In this document: positions 19,689 through 29,827 of the stretch, piece by piece
How the letters are laid out: every line of letters begins with the position of its first letter
How positions within the stretch are numbered: the first letter of the stretch is position 1
NCBI GenBank assembly: GCA_963728875.1
Contig: CAVSLJ010000001.1
Coordinates: 248,001 to 312,000, forward strand
Length of the DNA: 64,000 bases
From: DASUPK01 sp963728875
Lineage (GTDB): Bacteria > Actinomycetota > Thermoleophilia > Solirubrobacterales > 70-9
Direction of reading: 5' to 3'
Translations under genes and position numbers: made by a program
Notes under the pieces: model-generated
The model's input: the letters and a program-made list of their open reading frames with translations, nothing else
The model's database searches: none
Told to the model about the DNA's origin: nothing

Positions 19689-20456
19689 TTAGGAGGCGTT
19701 GCGCGCGTAGATGAGCCGGAGCCCCGTCAGGGTGAGGAGGGGGTCGACCTCGTCGATCGTCTCGCAATGCGGGGCGATCGTCGGCGCGAGGCCGCCCGTG
19801 GCGATGAAGGTCGCGGGCTCACCCAGGTCGTCGGCGAGACGCCGGTCGATTCCGTCCACCAACCCGGCGAATCCGTACGCGAAGCCGGACTGGATCGCCG
19901 CGGTGGTGTGCTTGCCGATCGATCCCTCCGGGGCCGTCAGGTCGATCCGCGGCAGCTTGGCCGTGCGCGAGGTGAGCGCCTCCATCGAGATCTCGACGCC
20001 GGGACCGATGACGCCGCCGAGGTACTCGCCGGCGCCGGAGACCACGTCGAAGTTCGTCGAGGTCCCGAAGTCCACCGCGACGCACGCTCCCTCGACCTTG
20101 GCGTGGGCGGCGACGGCGTTCACGAGCCGGTCGGCGCCGAGCTCGTGGGGGTTGTCGACCAGGATCGGCATCCCGGTCTTCACGCTGGGGCCGACGAGCA
20201 GGCACCGCTTGCCCATGTGCCGCTCCGTGAGGGCCTCGTACTCGGGGCCGAGCTGGGGCACGACCGTGGAGACGATCGCCCCGTCCAGCGAGCCGAAGCT
20301 CAGCTCGTCGAGCGCGAGCAGGTGCGAGATCGTCGCGGCCAGCTCGTCAGCCGTCGCGCTCGAGACGGTGCGCAGGCGCCAGTCGCGCCGGAGTTCCTCA
20401 CCGTCGAAGGCCCCGATATGGGTCTGCGTGTTGCCGACGTCCACCGCGAGCAGCAT
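19689..20456 (-). CDS. coaX: Type III pantothenate kinase
   Basis: First step of coenzyme A synthesis: phosphorylates pantothenate. ASKHA-fold kinase with the N-terminal phosphate motif AVDVGNTQTHIG, GADRLVNAVAA, the catalytic region VAVDFGTSTNFDVV and VIGPGVEISMEAL. Length 255. ATG 20456 is chosen over 20471 because GATAAT (20464-20469) lies seven bases upstream and the family begins just there. Divergent from the GST gene with 37 bp between the start codons. Confidence 0.95.
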   Translation of the reverse strand: MLLAVDVGNTQTHIGAFDGEELRRDWRLRTVSSATADELAATISHLLALDELSFGSLDGAIVSTVVPQLGPEYEALTERHMGKRCLLVGPSVKTGMPILVDNPHELGADRLVNAVAAHAKVEGACVAVDFGTSTNFDVVSGAGEYLGGVIGPGVEISMEALTSRTAKLPRIDLTAPEGSIGKHTTAAIQSGFAYGFAGLVDGIDRRLADDLGEPATFIATGGLAPTIAPHCETIDEVDPLLTLTGLRLIYARNAS

Positions 20457-20463
20457 GCGCGGG

Positions 20464-20469
20464 ATTATC
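20464..20469 (-). promoter_or_regulatory. -10 element of leaderless coaX mRNA
   Basis: GATAAT on the minus strand, seven bases before the coaX ATG; one base from the TATAAT consensus. Confidence 0.5.
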
Positions 20470-20493
20470 ACGACCGCGTAAGGTTCGGCCGCA

Positions 20494-21228
20494 ATGGGGG
20501 AGGCAAAGCTCTACGTGATCCCCGGCTCGCACCCTTCGCGGAGCGCGATGCTCGAGCGCAAGGGGATCCCCTACAAGCGAGTCGACCTGATGCCCGTGAT
20601 CTCCAAGGGCGTCCCGAAGGCCATGCGGTTCCCCGGCATCACCGTGCCAGCGCTGAAGCTCGACGGCAGGCGGGTCCAGGGATCTCAGGAGATCGCGCGG
20701 GAGCTCGACCGGATCCAGCCCGATCCACCGCTGTTCCCCTCCGATCCCGATCAACGTGCCCAGGTCGAGGAGGCCGAGGCCTGGGGCGACACCTTCCAGC
20801 ACAACCCCAGGCAGCTGAGCTGGTGGGCCTTCAAACGAGACCGCAACCCGATGGCGAGCTATTCCGAGGGTGCCCGGCTCGGGATTCCAATCGGTCTCGC
20901 GGTCAAGACCGGTGCGCCGATCGTCGCGACCGCCGCACGCCTCAACGAAGCGACCGACGAGAACGTGCGGGCCGATCTCGCCGCACTGCCGGCGGACCTG
21001 GACCGCATCGACCGGTGGATCGCCGATGGCGTCATCGGAGGCGACGAGCCGAACGCCGCCGACTTCCAGATCGCCCCCAGCGTCAGGCTGGCGATGAGCT
21101 TCGACGACCTGCGGCCCTACATCGAGCAACGCCCCGCCGGGCGGCTCGCCACCCAGATCGTCCCCGACTTCCCGGGTCGCACGCCGCCGGTCTTCCCTCG
21201 GGAGTGGCTCGAAGGTCTCAGCGCCTAG
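20494..21228 (+). CDS. Glutathione S-transferase-like protein
   Basis: Thioredoxin-fold N-terminus (KLYVIPGSHPSRSAMLERKG, then ITVPALKLDGRRVQGSQEIA with the cis-proline and Ser/Asp turn) followed by an all-helical C-terminal domain, 244 residues. The SHPS motif lacks a cysteine, so serine would be the active-site residue if it is catalytic. TAAGGT at 20479-20484 sits nine bases before the ATG. Its stop shares CTAG with the folK stop on the other strand. Actinobacteria commonly lack glutathione, so the thiol used is uncertain. Confidence 0.8.
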   Translation: MGEAKLYVIPGSHPSRSAMLERKGIPYKRVDLMPVISKGVPKAMRFPGITVPALKLDGRRVQGSQEIARELDRIQPDPPLFPSDPDQRAQVEEAEAWGDTFQHNPRQLSWWAFKRDRNPMASYSEGARLGIPIGLAVKTGAPIVATAARLNEATDENVRADLAALPADLDRIDRWIADGVIGGDEPNAADFQIAPSVRLAMSFDDLRPYIEQRPAGRLATQIVPDFPGRTPPVFPREWLEGLSA

Positions 21229-21728
21229 GTGGGCGGCGGGCCGACGCGCGTTGCCCGCTGGTCGGCGCCGAGCGCCGCGAACGCCTCACGAAGCCCGGTG
21301 CCATCGGGCAGGTGCAGGTCGGGATCGAGCTCCAGCAGGGGCGCGAGAACGAATCGCCGTGAGGTCACTTCGGCGTGCGGCAAGGTCAGCCGGTCCGTGG
21401 ACAGCTCGACGTCCCCGAGCAACAGCAGATCGATATCGATCGGCCGCGGTCCATGGCGTGGCCCGCCCAGATCGCGTCCTCGCTCGGCCTCGATCTCCTT
21501 GCAGACGTCCAGCAGCCCCTCCGGATCAAGCGAGGTCCTGATCCGGACTGCGCCGTTCAGGAAGTCCGCCTGATCGAGGATCTCCCCCACCGGCTCGGTC
21601 TCGTAGAGGGAGGAGACCGCCTCGACGACGATGCCATGCTCGCGCAGGCCCTCGATCGCCCCGCGCAGCTCGGTCTCGCGATCACCTACGTTCGAGCCCA
21701 GGCCGAGGTAACCGACCGTCTCCTTCAG
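21225..21728 (-). CDS. folK: 7,8-dihydro-6-hydroxymethylpterin pyrophosphokinase FolK
   Basis: Transfers pyrophosphate from ATP to the pterin in folate synthesis. GLGSNVGDRE at the N-terminus and the metal-binding RPIDIDLLLLGD are intact; 167 residues is normal. The start is unusual: the GLGSN motif lies upstream of the first canonical start (GTG 21590), and the only suitable codon is CTG at 21728, which overlaps the folB stop as CTGA and is followed by no better candidate. Coupled translation from folB would suit it. A lost start codon is the alternative. Confidence 0.88.
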   Translation of the reverse strand: MKETVGYLGLGSNVGDRETELRGAIEGLREHGIVVEAVSSLYETEPVGEILDQADFLNGAVRIRTSLDPEGLLDVCKEIEAERGRDLGGPRHGPRPIDIDLLLLGDVELSTDRLTLPHAEVTSRRFVLAPLLELDPDLHLPDGTGLREAFAALGADQRATRVGPPPT

Positions 21729-22147
21729 ACGCCCTCCTCGTCGTCAGGCTCTCGGTCGAGCGACTTCTCGAGGGTCACCTCGACGCCCGCCTCCTGGACC
21801 ACATAGGGAAGTGGCGGCTCCGGCTTGGCCGCCCGGACGCGAACCGACTCGCAGTCGAAGCGCTCCATCATGCGTCCCGCCACGACCTGGCAGAGCCGCT
21901 CGAGGGTCCGGTAGCTCCTCTCGGTCGCGGCCAGGGCGACGATGTCGCAGACCTCCGAGTAGTCGACCGTGTCCTCGACGCGGTCGGTGAGCACGGCGTC
22001 GCAGTCGGGCACGTCGAAGGTGAGGTCGAACTCGAGTCGCTGCCCGACCTCCTGCTCGGCGTCCGTGACGCCATGATGCGTGTATATGGAGAGGCCGCGG
22101 ATCTCGACCTCTACGGAGGGATGTGCCGCGTCCTCGTGCTCGTCCAC
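21725..22147 (-). CDS. folB: Dihydroneopterin aldolase FolB
   Basis: Cleaves dihydroneopterin to 6-hydroxymethyl-dihydropterin, the FolK substrate. The RGLSIYTHHGVTDAEQEVGQ block with the conserved glutamate and glutamine and the C-terminal RVRAAKPEPPLPYV region match the family; length 140. GTG 22147 is selected because TACTTT (22155-22160) lies seven bases upstream and because the tunnelling-fold begins shortly after. Divergent from an epoxide hydrolase gene (36 bp gap). Confidence 0.93.
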   Translation of the reverse strand: MDEHEDAAHPSVEVEIRGLSIYTHHGVTDAEQEVGQRLEFDLTFDVPDCDAVLTDRVEDTVDYSEVCDIVALAATERSYRTLERLCQVVAGRMMERFDCESVRVRAAKPEPPLPYVVQEAGVEVTLEKSLDREPDDEEGV

Positions 22148-22183
22148 GCTCGCCAAAGTAGACGATCGTGAAAGGGTGTCACG

Positions 22184-23083
22184 GTGATCGCCTCGCGCGA
22201 GCTCCAGCATCAGTTCGCGGACCTGGCCGAGTGCCGGGTGCACTACGTCTCCCGGGGCGAGGGCAAGCCGATCCTCTTCCTCCACGGCTTCCCGCAGTTC
22301 TGGTTCCTCTGGCGGCGCCAGCTCGCCGACCTCGGTGAGGACCATGCCGTCTACGCGCCCGACATGCGCGGCTACAACCTCTCCTGCAAGCCCGAGGATC
22401 CCGAGGCCTATCGGATGCGCCACCTGCTCGCGGACATCCGCGAGTTGGTCGAGGAACTCGGAATCGGGCCCTTGACCCTGGTGGGACACGACTGGGGCGG
22501 AATCGTGTCCTGGGCGTTCGCCCTCAAGCACCCGGAGATGCTGGAGCGGCTGGTGATCATCGACGCTCCTCCCCCGTTCACCTGGAACCGCGACCTGCGC
22601 GAGAGCCCGAAGCAGCGCGACGCCGTCAACTACATGATCGAGCTGTCCAAGCCCTCGCCCGAGCCGGAGGAGATGCTCGCCGCCAAGGACTTCTCGATGA
22701 TGGACGACATCATGCGACGGATCGGCGGCCGGCATGCCGTGCTCTCCGATGAGGACCGCGCCGTCTACCACGAGGCCTGGGCCCAACCGGGCGCGCTCCG
22801 CGGCGGCCTCAACTACTACCGGGCCGCTCGCATGGGCGAGCAGGTCGCGGCCGGCGGCGTGCCGGAGGAGTACGCAAGCAAGATCACCTCGCAGACGGTG
22901 GAGGTCCCGACCCTGTTGATCTGGGGCGAGAACGACGCCGCGCTGCTGCCCTCATTGACGCGCGGACTGAGCGAATGGGTTCCCGATCTCCGCGTCGAGA
23001 TCGTCCCCGGCGCCGGCCACTGGGTTCCCTACGAGCGCCCGGACGAGGTCAACCGCCTGATCCGCGGCTTCGTCGACGGCTAA
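22184..23083 (+). CDS. Soluble epoxide hydrolase-like alpha/beta hydrolase
   Basis: 299-residue hydrolase with the oxyanion motif HGFPQFWFLW, aspartate nucleophile in VGHDWGGIVS, acid in LLIWGENDAAL and catalytic histidine in PGAGHWVPYE. The cap region contains tyrosines typical of epoxide opening (YMIEL, NYYRAA). AAAGGG precedes the GTG at 22184 by about ten bases, so this gene appears to have a normal leader. It is on the opposite strand inside the folate gene series and its stop overlaps the next gene's stop (CTAA). Confidence 0.88.
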   Translation: MIASRELQHQFADLAECRVHYVSRGEGKPILFLHGFPQFWFLWRRQLADLGEDHAVYAPDMRGYNLSCKPEDPEAYRMRHLLADIRELVEELGIGPLTLVGHDWGGIVSWAFALKHPEMLERLVIIDAPPPFTWNRDLRESPKQRDAVNYMIELSKPSPEPEEMLAAKDFSMMDDIMRRIGGRHAVLSDEDRAVYHEAWAQPGALRGGLNYYRAARMGEQVAAGGVPEEYASKITSQTVEVPTLLIWGENDAALLPSLTRGLSEWVPDLRVEIVPGAGHWVPYERPDEVNRLIRGFVDG

Positions 23084-23760
23084 CCGAGCGACTCTGGCTG
23101 GGCCGGCGCCAGCGTGGGCCAGAGGAAGGATTGCGGGTCGCCGCCATAGTTCGAGCCGAACTGATCGTGGTCGCGCCACTGGTTGAACGGGGGAGGTGCC
23201 TTCCCCTTCCGGATGCCGAGGATCGCCGGGCTGTGGGCCTTCTCCCACCCGGTGGCCCCGTACTCACGGAGAGACTTGCTGACGAGCACCGCATCGGACT
23301 GGAAGTAGTGCGCCGTCTCGTGCAGCACCCAGCGGTCGGCGGCGCGACGGTGGCGCCGGTCACGCCGAGTCTTTCCAGGATTGCCGAGCAGCTTGCGGGG
23401 CCCCGGGGGAATGAAGATGGTGCGGCAGTTGCTCGCGTCCGGTCCGACCCACATGACCGAGCCGTAACCCGGGCGAGCGGCATCCGAGCCGATGAACTTG
23501 AGTCTGGGTGGGGGTTGGCCACCCGAACCGAGCAGTGGCGCGGCGCTCTGCCATAGCCGCTGGTACTCCAGCGTCGCGTTCACTTGCTGCTGGCCCTTGG
23601 GGGGGCGAACCGCCTCGGTGCACCTCGCCGGACCTGACCCCGAGCTGCTCGGCCCGGAGAACGAGTCGATCGCCACACCCGCCCCGGCGATCAGCACCAG
23701 CGCGGCAAGCGCGATGGCGACCGGGTGCCGAACCGCCGAGCGCACGCCCTCACCGGCCAT
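23080..23760 (-). CDS. Membrane-anchored or secreted protein with HExxH motif
   Basis: Hypothetical protein of 226 residues. An N-terminal hydrophobic segment (residues 13-31) can anchor or export it; a Ser/Gly-rich linker follows. Residues 147-151 are HETAH in the context RWVLHETAHYFQSD, the form of a zinc metalloprotease active site, preceded by a two-cysteine region (C47 and C112). The remainder does not match a family I recognise. It lies just downstream of folP in the same direction, but no functional link to folate is apparent. Peptidase activity is inference from the motif alone. Confidence 0.65.
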   Translation of the reverse strand: MAGEGVRSAVRHPVAIALAALVLIAGAGVAIDSFSGPSSSGSGPARCTEAVRPPKGQQQVNATLEYQRLWQSAAPLLGSGGQPPPRLKFIGSDAARPGYGSVMWVGPDASNCRTIFIPPGPRKLLGNPGKTRRDRRHRRAADRWVLHETAHYFQSDAVLVSKSLREYGATGWEKAHSPAILGIRKGKAPPPFNQWRDHDQFGSNYGGDPQSFLWPTLAPAQPESLG

Positions 23761-23763
23761 GGT

Positions 23764-24576
23764 CTAGACGCTCTCCGCATGCTCGGGGTCGAGGATGGCC
23801 TCGGCCACCGTCAGGGCCTGTCGCATGGGCCCCACGTCGTGGACCCGGAGCATCCGGGCGCCGTTGGAGAAGGCGATCAGGTTGGACGCGATCGTCCCGC
23901 CGACGCGCTCATCGACCTCGGCACCGGTGAGCATGCCGATGAAGGTCTTCCGCGACGAGCCGAACGCGATCGGCCTGCCCAGGTCCGACAGCTCCCAGAG
24001 CCGGCGATGCAACTCGAGGTTGTGCTCGACGGTCTTGCCGAAGCCGATCCCCGGATCGACCCAGATGCGCTCCTCGTCGATTCCCTGTGAGACCGCGAAC
24101 TCGATCCGCTCGGCGAGAAAGGCCTTGATCTCGTCGACCACGTCGTCGTAGACAGGGTTCTCCTGCATCGTGCGCGGGTCGCCGAGCATGTGCATGAGGA
24201 CCACCTCGCAGCCGCGGTCGGCACAGATCCCGGCCAGCTCGGGCTCCGCTCGGAGGGCGGTGACGTCATTGACCATCACCGCGCCGGCGTCCAGGGCGGC
24301 CGCGGCGACGCCGGCCTTCGAGGTGTCGATCGAGACCGCGAGGCCAGCGCCCGCGAGCGCCCGCACGACCGGCGCAACCCGCCCGAGCTCCTCCTCGGCG
24401 TTGACCCCCTCGGCTCCCGGACGCGTCGACTCGCCGCCGACGTCGAGGATGTCGGCTCCCTCCTCTGCCAGCTCCCGCCCGTGCGCGATCGCCCGCTCGG
24501 GATCGAGGAACTCGCCGCCGTCCGAGAACGAGTCGGGAGTCACGTTGACGATGCCCATGACCTTCGCCGGCTCCAC
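23764..24576 (-). CDS. folP: Dihydropteroate synthase FolP
   Basis: Joins 6-hydroxymethyl-dihydropterin pyrophosphate with p-aminobenzoate; the sulfonamide target. TIM barrel of 270 residues with MGIVNVTPDSFSDGG, DVGGESTRPGAE, SIDTSKAGVA, DVTAL, WVDPGIGFGKTVEHN and GSSRKTFIG. Starts at GTG 24576, seven bases after the lipoprotein stop. folE, usually between ftsH and folP in actinobacteria, is not present here. Confidence 0.96.
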   Translation of the reverse strand: MEPAKVMGIVNVTPDSFSDGGEFLDPERAIAHGRELAEEGADILDVGGESTRPGAEGVNAEEELGRVAPVVRALAGAGLAVSIDTSKAGVAAAALDAGAVMVNDVTALRAEPELAGICADRGCEVVLMHMLGDPRTMQENPVYDDVVDEIKAFLAERIEFAVSQGIDEERIWVDPGIGFGKTVEHNLELHRRLWELSDLGRPIAFGSSRKTFIGMLTGAEVDERVGGTIASNLIAFSNGARMLRVHDVGPMRQALTVAEAILDPEHAESV

Positions 24577-24583
24577 GTCGCCC

Positions 24584-24925
24584 CTACTCGGCCCGAATCA
24601 GCCGGCCGCCCGGCGTCAGCTCGACGAAATGGTGCGTCTTCCCATCGCGATAGCTCTGGCACTGATTGGCGGGCTGATCGTCAACGTCCTGGCGCGGATC
24701 GTGAGCTATGTCGACGACCCAGTCGGAGAGCCCAGGAATCCCCTCCGAGAGGCACGGCCCCGCGCTCAGATCCTCCCTCGCCTTGCCGGCATAGATGAAC
24801 TTGGCGGCGGCAACCGCCTTGTCCCTGTCCTCCTGGCTGGCGCCACCTCCACCACCGCATCCGGCGAGGGCGGATGCGACGAGAAGACCGGCAATGAACG
24901 AGGCCAGCACTTTGCGGGGCGGCAT
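24584..24925 (-). CDS. Small predicted lipoprotein
   Basis: 113 residues with a typical lipoprotein signal (VLASFIAGLLVASALAGC) and a glycine run after the acylated cysteine. The mature part carries two further cysteines (AGPCLSEG and NQCQSYRDG), perhaps a disulfide, and reads as a small secreted domain of unknown function. GATACT at 24934-24939 is eight bases upstream of the ATG. Located between ftsH and folP. Confidence 0.75.
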   Translation of the reverse strand: MPPRKVLASFIAGLLVASALAGCGGGGGASQEDRDKAVAAAKFIYAGKAREDLSAGPCLSEGIPGLSDWVVDIAHDPRQDVDDQPANQCQSYRDGKTHHFVELTPGGRLIRAE

Positions 24926-25031
24926 CACGCCCAAGTATCGCCCCGGCCGGCGGTATTGCCCAGTTAGGACCGCTATAGCAAGCCGAATTGGCCAAAGCCG
25001 CGAGATCACCGAGCGAAACCGGCCGGCTCCG

Positions 25032-25051
25032 CCTTCATTGCCGGTTTTCGG
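25032..25051. repeat. 20-bp sequence shared with the lysS 3' flank, copy 2
   Basis: Identical copy of the element at 15535-15554, here 14 bases beyond the ftsH stop and in the same orientation relative to the gene. Confidence 0.7.
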
Positions 25052-25064
25052 ACTCCGGACCCGG

Positions 25065-27026
<1,962 letters not shown>

Positions 27027-27099
27027 GGTGGTTGTCCCTCTGCCCGGATTTACGCCGAATTGGCGGGCCCGGATCTATGGCGAGGGTACCAGCGTAGCC

Positions 27100-27645
27100 T
27101 CAGCTGGCCTGCGGGTTTTCCCGCAGTGCGGCCACGTAGGAGAGGTTCCTGTAGCGCTCCTCATGGTCGAGGCCGTAGCCGATCGCGAACTCATTCGGGA
27201 TCTCGAAGCCGACGTAGCGAACCGGAAGATCCACCCTCCGCCGCTCCGGCTTCGTGAGCAGGGCGCAGACCTCGATCGACCTCGGCCCGCGCGCCTGCAG
27301 GTTACGCAGCAGATAGTGGAGAGTGAGGCCAGAGTCGATGATGTCCTCGACGATCAGGACGTCGCGGTCGGCGATCGGAGCGTCCAGGTCCTTGAGGATC
27401 CGGACCACGCCGGAGGAGTCGGTCGAGGAGCCGTAGCTCGACACCGCCATGAAGTCGAGCTCGCAGTCGATCTCCAGGTGGCGCATGAGGTCGGCGAGGA
27501 ATGGAACCGCGCCCTTCAGGATCGCGACGAGCAGGGGCGGGCGCCCCTCGTAGTCGCGGCTCACCTCAGCGCCGAGCTCTGCGACCCGCCGCTGCAGGTC
27601 CTCCTCGGATACGAGCACCTTGCCGATCGCGTCGTCGGTTTCCAC
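27100..27645 (-). CDS. hpt: Hypoxanthine phosphoribosyltransferase
   Basis: Purine salvage enzyme that makes IMP or GMP from the base and PRPP. 181 residues with the PRPP-binding motif VLIVEDIIDSGLTL, the LLVAILKGAVPF loop and the C-terminal VGFEIPNEFAIGYGLDHEERYRN (written as two adjacent motifs FEIPNEFAIGYG and DHEERYRN). Start GTG 27645; TAGACT at 27652-27657 is six bases upstream and its first three bases are the tilS stop codon. Operon order tilS-hpt-ftsH is classical. Confidence 0.96.
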   Translation of the reverse strand: METDDAIGKVLVSEEDLQRRVAELGAEVSRDYEGRPPLLVAILKGAVPFLADLMRHLEIDCELDFMAVSSYGSSTDSSGVVRILKDLDAPIADRDVLIVEDIIDSGLTLHYLLRNLQARGPRSIEVCALLTKPERRRVDLPVRYVGFEIPNEFAIGYGLDHEERYRNLSYVAALRENPQAS

Positions 27646-27654
27646 GCGCGGAGT

Positions 27655-28998
27655 CTATGTACCGGCCTGGGATGCCCTGAGCACCGCCGACTCCGCTGCG
27701 CCGGGCTTCGCCGCGAACTCCTCGGAGACGGCCACCCCCGCGATCCAGGCGATTCGATCATGCGCCTCGACCACCGGCAGGACGTGCCGCAGGGATCTGG
27801 GCACCTTGCGGTCGGTGAACAGGTCCTGGAGCGACTTGGTGCCGTCCAGGCCCAGCGGCCGCATCCGGTCGCCTTCCCGCCAGGCCCTCACGACCACCGT
27901 CGTCCCGAGCGCCCCGGGGTCGAGGACGGCGAGATCAGGGGTCTCGGCGGAGGGCACACCCTGCTCGAGCTCGGCCCGCACCTCCCAGCTGCCGAAATGG
28001 CAGACCCCGGGCACCGTCAGGATCCCCTCCACCGCCTCGGCCGGCGGTCCGGACGTGAAACGGACATGGCCGTGCTCGACGTGGGCCTCCACGCCGCCGC
28101 CCAGCTCGATCACTCCGCCCTCGGGCTGGTGCACGAGTCTCCAGATCTCGGCTACGCGCGAACGCCCCAGGGGCACCTGCCCACCGAAGGCGCGCTCGGC
28201 CATTCGCCGCAACACGAGCCGCCGGATCGCGGGATCCATCCCGGCGAGGGACTCCCGGCCGATCGCCCCCGCGGCCTCGGCACCGGACGCGGCCAGGGCC
28301 TCGGCTGCCAGCCGCTCGAGCGTCTCGCTCTCCTCGGCGAGCTCCGCGTGGGTCTCTGCGATGGTCGCATCGGCCTCAGGGCCGATCTCGCGCAGCACCG
28401 GCAGAACCTCGTTGCGGATTCGATTGCGGGCGAAGACCGGCTGGGCGTTGGTCGGGTCGTCGGCGAAGGGGAGCCCGGCCTCACGGACCAGCCGTCGCGC
28501 CTCCCTGCGGTCGAGCGACAGGATCGGCCGCACGACGTCCCCCCGCCGCGGGCGGAGCCCGAGCAGAGCGCGGCGGCCGGGTGAGGTTGCCAGGCGGTAG
28601 AGAACCGTCTCGGCGAGGTCCGTCCTGGTGTGGCCGGTCGCGACCCAGTCGAGCCCCCTCGCAAGCCGGAGCCGCTCGGCGGCCGCGTAGCGCGCTCGCC
28701 GCGCCTCGGCCTGGACGTTGCCGCCCCCGAGCTCGGGGCGCTCCACCTCGAGCTCGATCCCGAGCGCCGCGCAGAGCTCCTCGCAGGTGCGCTGGTCCCG
28801 GTCCGAATCGGGCCGGAGCCCGTAGTTGAGATGGAGGCCGGCCACGTGGCCGGCGCCGAGCATCCCGGCGAGGCCCGCCGCGGCGGCTGCGGAGTCCGCG
28901 CCGCCCGAAACGAGAGCGATGCCGCGAGAGCCCTCGGCTACCAGGCCGCTCTCTCGCACGACCCGGGCCAGAACGGAGAGGGCGGTGGTGCCCGCCAT
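27655..28998 (-). CDS. tilS: tRNA(Ile)-lysidine synthase TilS
   Basis: Modifies the anticodon wobble C of tRNA-Ile2 to lysidine. The PP-loop is SGGADSAAAA (the usual SGGxDS), followed by GLHLNYGLRPDSDRD, ATGHTRTDLAETVLYRL and NRIRNEVLPVL; a C-terminal substrate-binding domain (RAWREGDRMRPLGLDGTKSL) completes the 447 residues. TAGAAT at 29006-29011 lies seven bases before the ATG, one of the clearest leaderless starts in the window. Confidence 0.95.
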   Translation of the reverse strand: MAGTTALSVLARVVRESGLVAEGSRGIALVSGGADSAAAAAGLAGMLGAGHVAGLHLNYGLRPDSDRDQRTCEELCAALGIELEVERPELGGGNVQAEARRARYAAAERLRLARGLDWVATGHTRTDLAETVLYRLATSPGRRALLGLRPRRGDVVRPILSLDRREARRLVREAGLPFADDPTNAQPVFARNRIRNEVLPVLREIGPEADATIAETHAELAEESETLERLAAEALAASGAEAAGAIGRESLAGMDPAIRRLVLRRMAERAFGGQVPLGRSRVAEIWRLVHQPEGGVIELGGGVEAHVEHGHVRFTSGPPAEAVEGILTVPGVCHFGSWEVRAELEQGVPSAETPDLAVLDPGALGTTVVVRAWREGDRMRPLGLDGTKSLQDLFTDRKVPRSLRHVLPVVEAHDRIAWIAGVAVSEEFAAKPGAAESAVLRASQAGT

Positions 28999-29005
28999 GA
29001 CGTCG

Positions 29006-29011
29006 ATTCTA
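29006..29011 (-). promoter_or_regulatory. -10 element of leaderless tilS mRNA
   Basis: TAGAAT on the minus strand, seven bases before the tilS ATG. Confidence 0.55.
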
Positions 29012-29152
29012 AGAACACCGGAAGCGCCGCAGCCCTTCTACGCACTTTTCACAACGGCGAAAGGTCCAGTTCCGGGTCCCGCCGTCAAGAACGCGCGGCT
29101 AGATATGGGCGCCCTCCGTGCAGGCTCGCGCTGAACACTCGATGCAGACCAT

Positions 29153-29827
29153 GTGTCACGGTCAAGAAAGATCCTCAGCGCGATCGCCGTCGTGGCGAGC
29201 TGGACGCTCGTCGCCGGCTCATCCGCGTCCGCGGCCGATTGCGGGCCCGCCAACACGGAGGTCGACGGGCTCAGCCAGGCCGCGATGGAGAGCTCAGTCA
29301 CCTGCCTGATCAACGACGAGCGCACCTCTTACGGCCTGCAGCCGGTGACCCCGAACGCTGACCTCCGCCAGGCAGCGCTGAGCCACTCCAACGAGATGGT
29401 CAACCAGGGCTACTTCGAGCACACCTCCCCTTCCGGCGTCACCTTCATGGACCGGATCGAGTCGACCGGCTACATCCACGGCGCGCGGAGCTGGACCGTC
29501 GGCGAGAACCTCGTCTGGGGCAGCGGTCCCCTGAGCACACCGCAGGCGCTCGTGACGGCCTGGATGAACAGCCCGCCGCACCGCGAGAACCTCCTGCGTC
29601 CGAGCTTCCGGGAGATGGGGCTCGCGGCGGTGACCGGCACGCCGGTGAGGCGGTCCGACGCCTCCGGTGTCACCGTCTCGAGCGAGTACGGCTACCGCAC
29701 CTTCGCCGGAAAGAAGCACAAGGGCAGGGGCAAGGCGCGGAAGGCGCGCGAGGAGAGCGCGACGCTGATCAATCCTCGATCGCGGGGTGGGCTATATAGA
29801 GAGAGATCGCCTCGGGGAAGCCCTTGA
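29153..29827 (+). CDS. Secreted CAP/SCP-like domain protein
   Basis: 224 residues with a Sec signal peptide (ILSAIAVVASWTLVAGSSASA, shown here by its hydrophobic core and ASA cleavage site) and a CAP domain: CLINDERTSYGL, AALSHSNEMVNQGYFEH (two of the cavity histidine/glutamate ligands), WTVGENLVWGSG, and AWMNSPPHRENLL. Bacterial CAP proteins are extracellular and of unclear function. The basic tail KKHKGRGKARKAREES could bind the cell envelope. Its last 59 bp overlap the end of the convergent cyclase gene. Confidence 0.85.
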   Translation: MSRSRKILSAIAVVASWTLVAGSSASAADCGPANTEVDGLSQAAMESSVTCLINDERTSYGLQPVTPNADLRQAALSHSNEMVNQGYFEHTSPSGVTFMDRIESTGYIHGARSWTVGENLVWGSGPLSTPQALVTAWMNSPPHRENLLRPSFREMGLAAVTGTPVRRSDASGVTVSSEYGYRTFAGKKHKGRGKARKAREESATLINPRSRGGLYRERSPRGSP

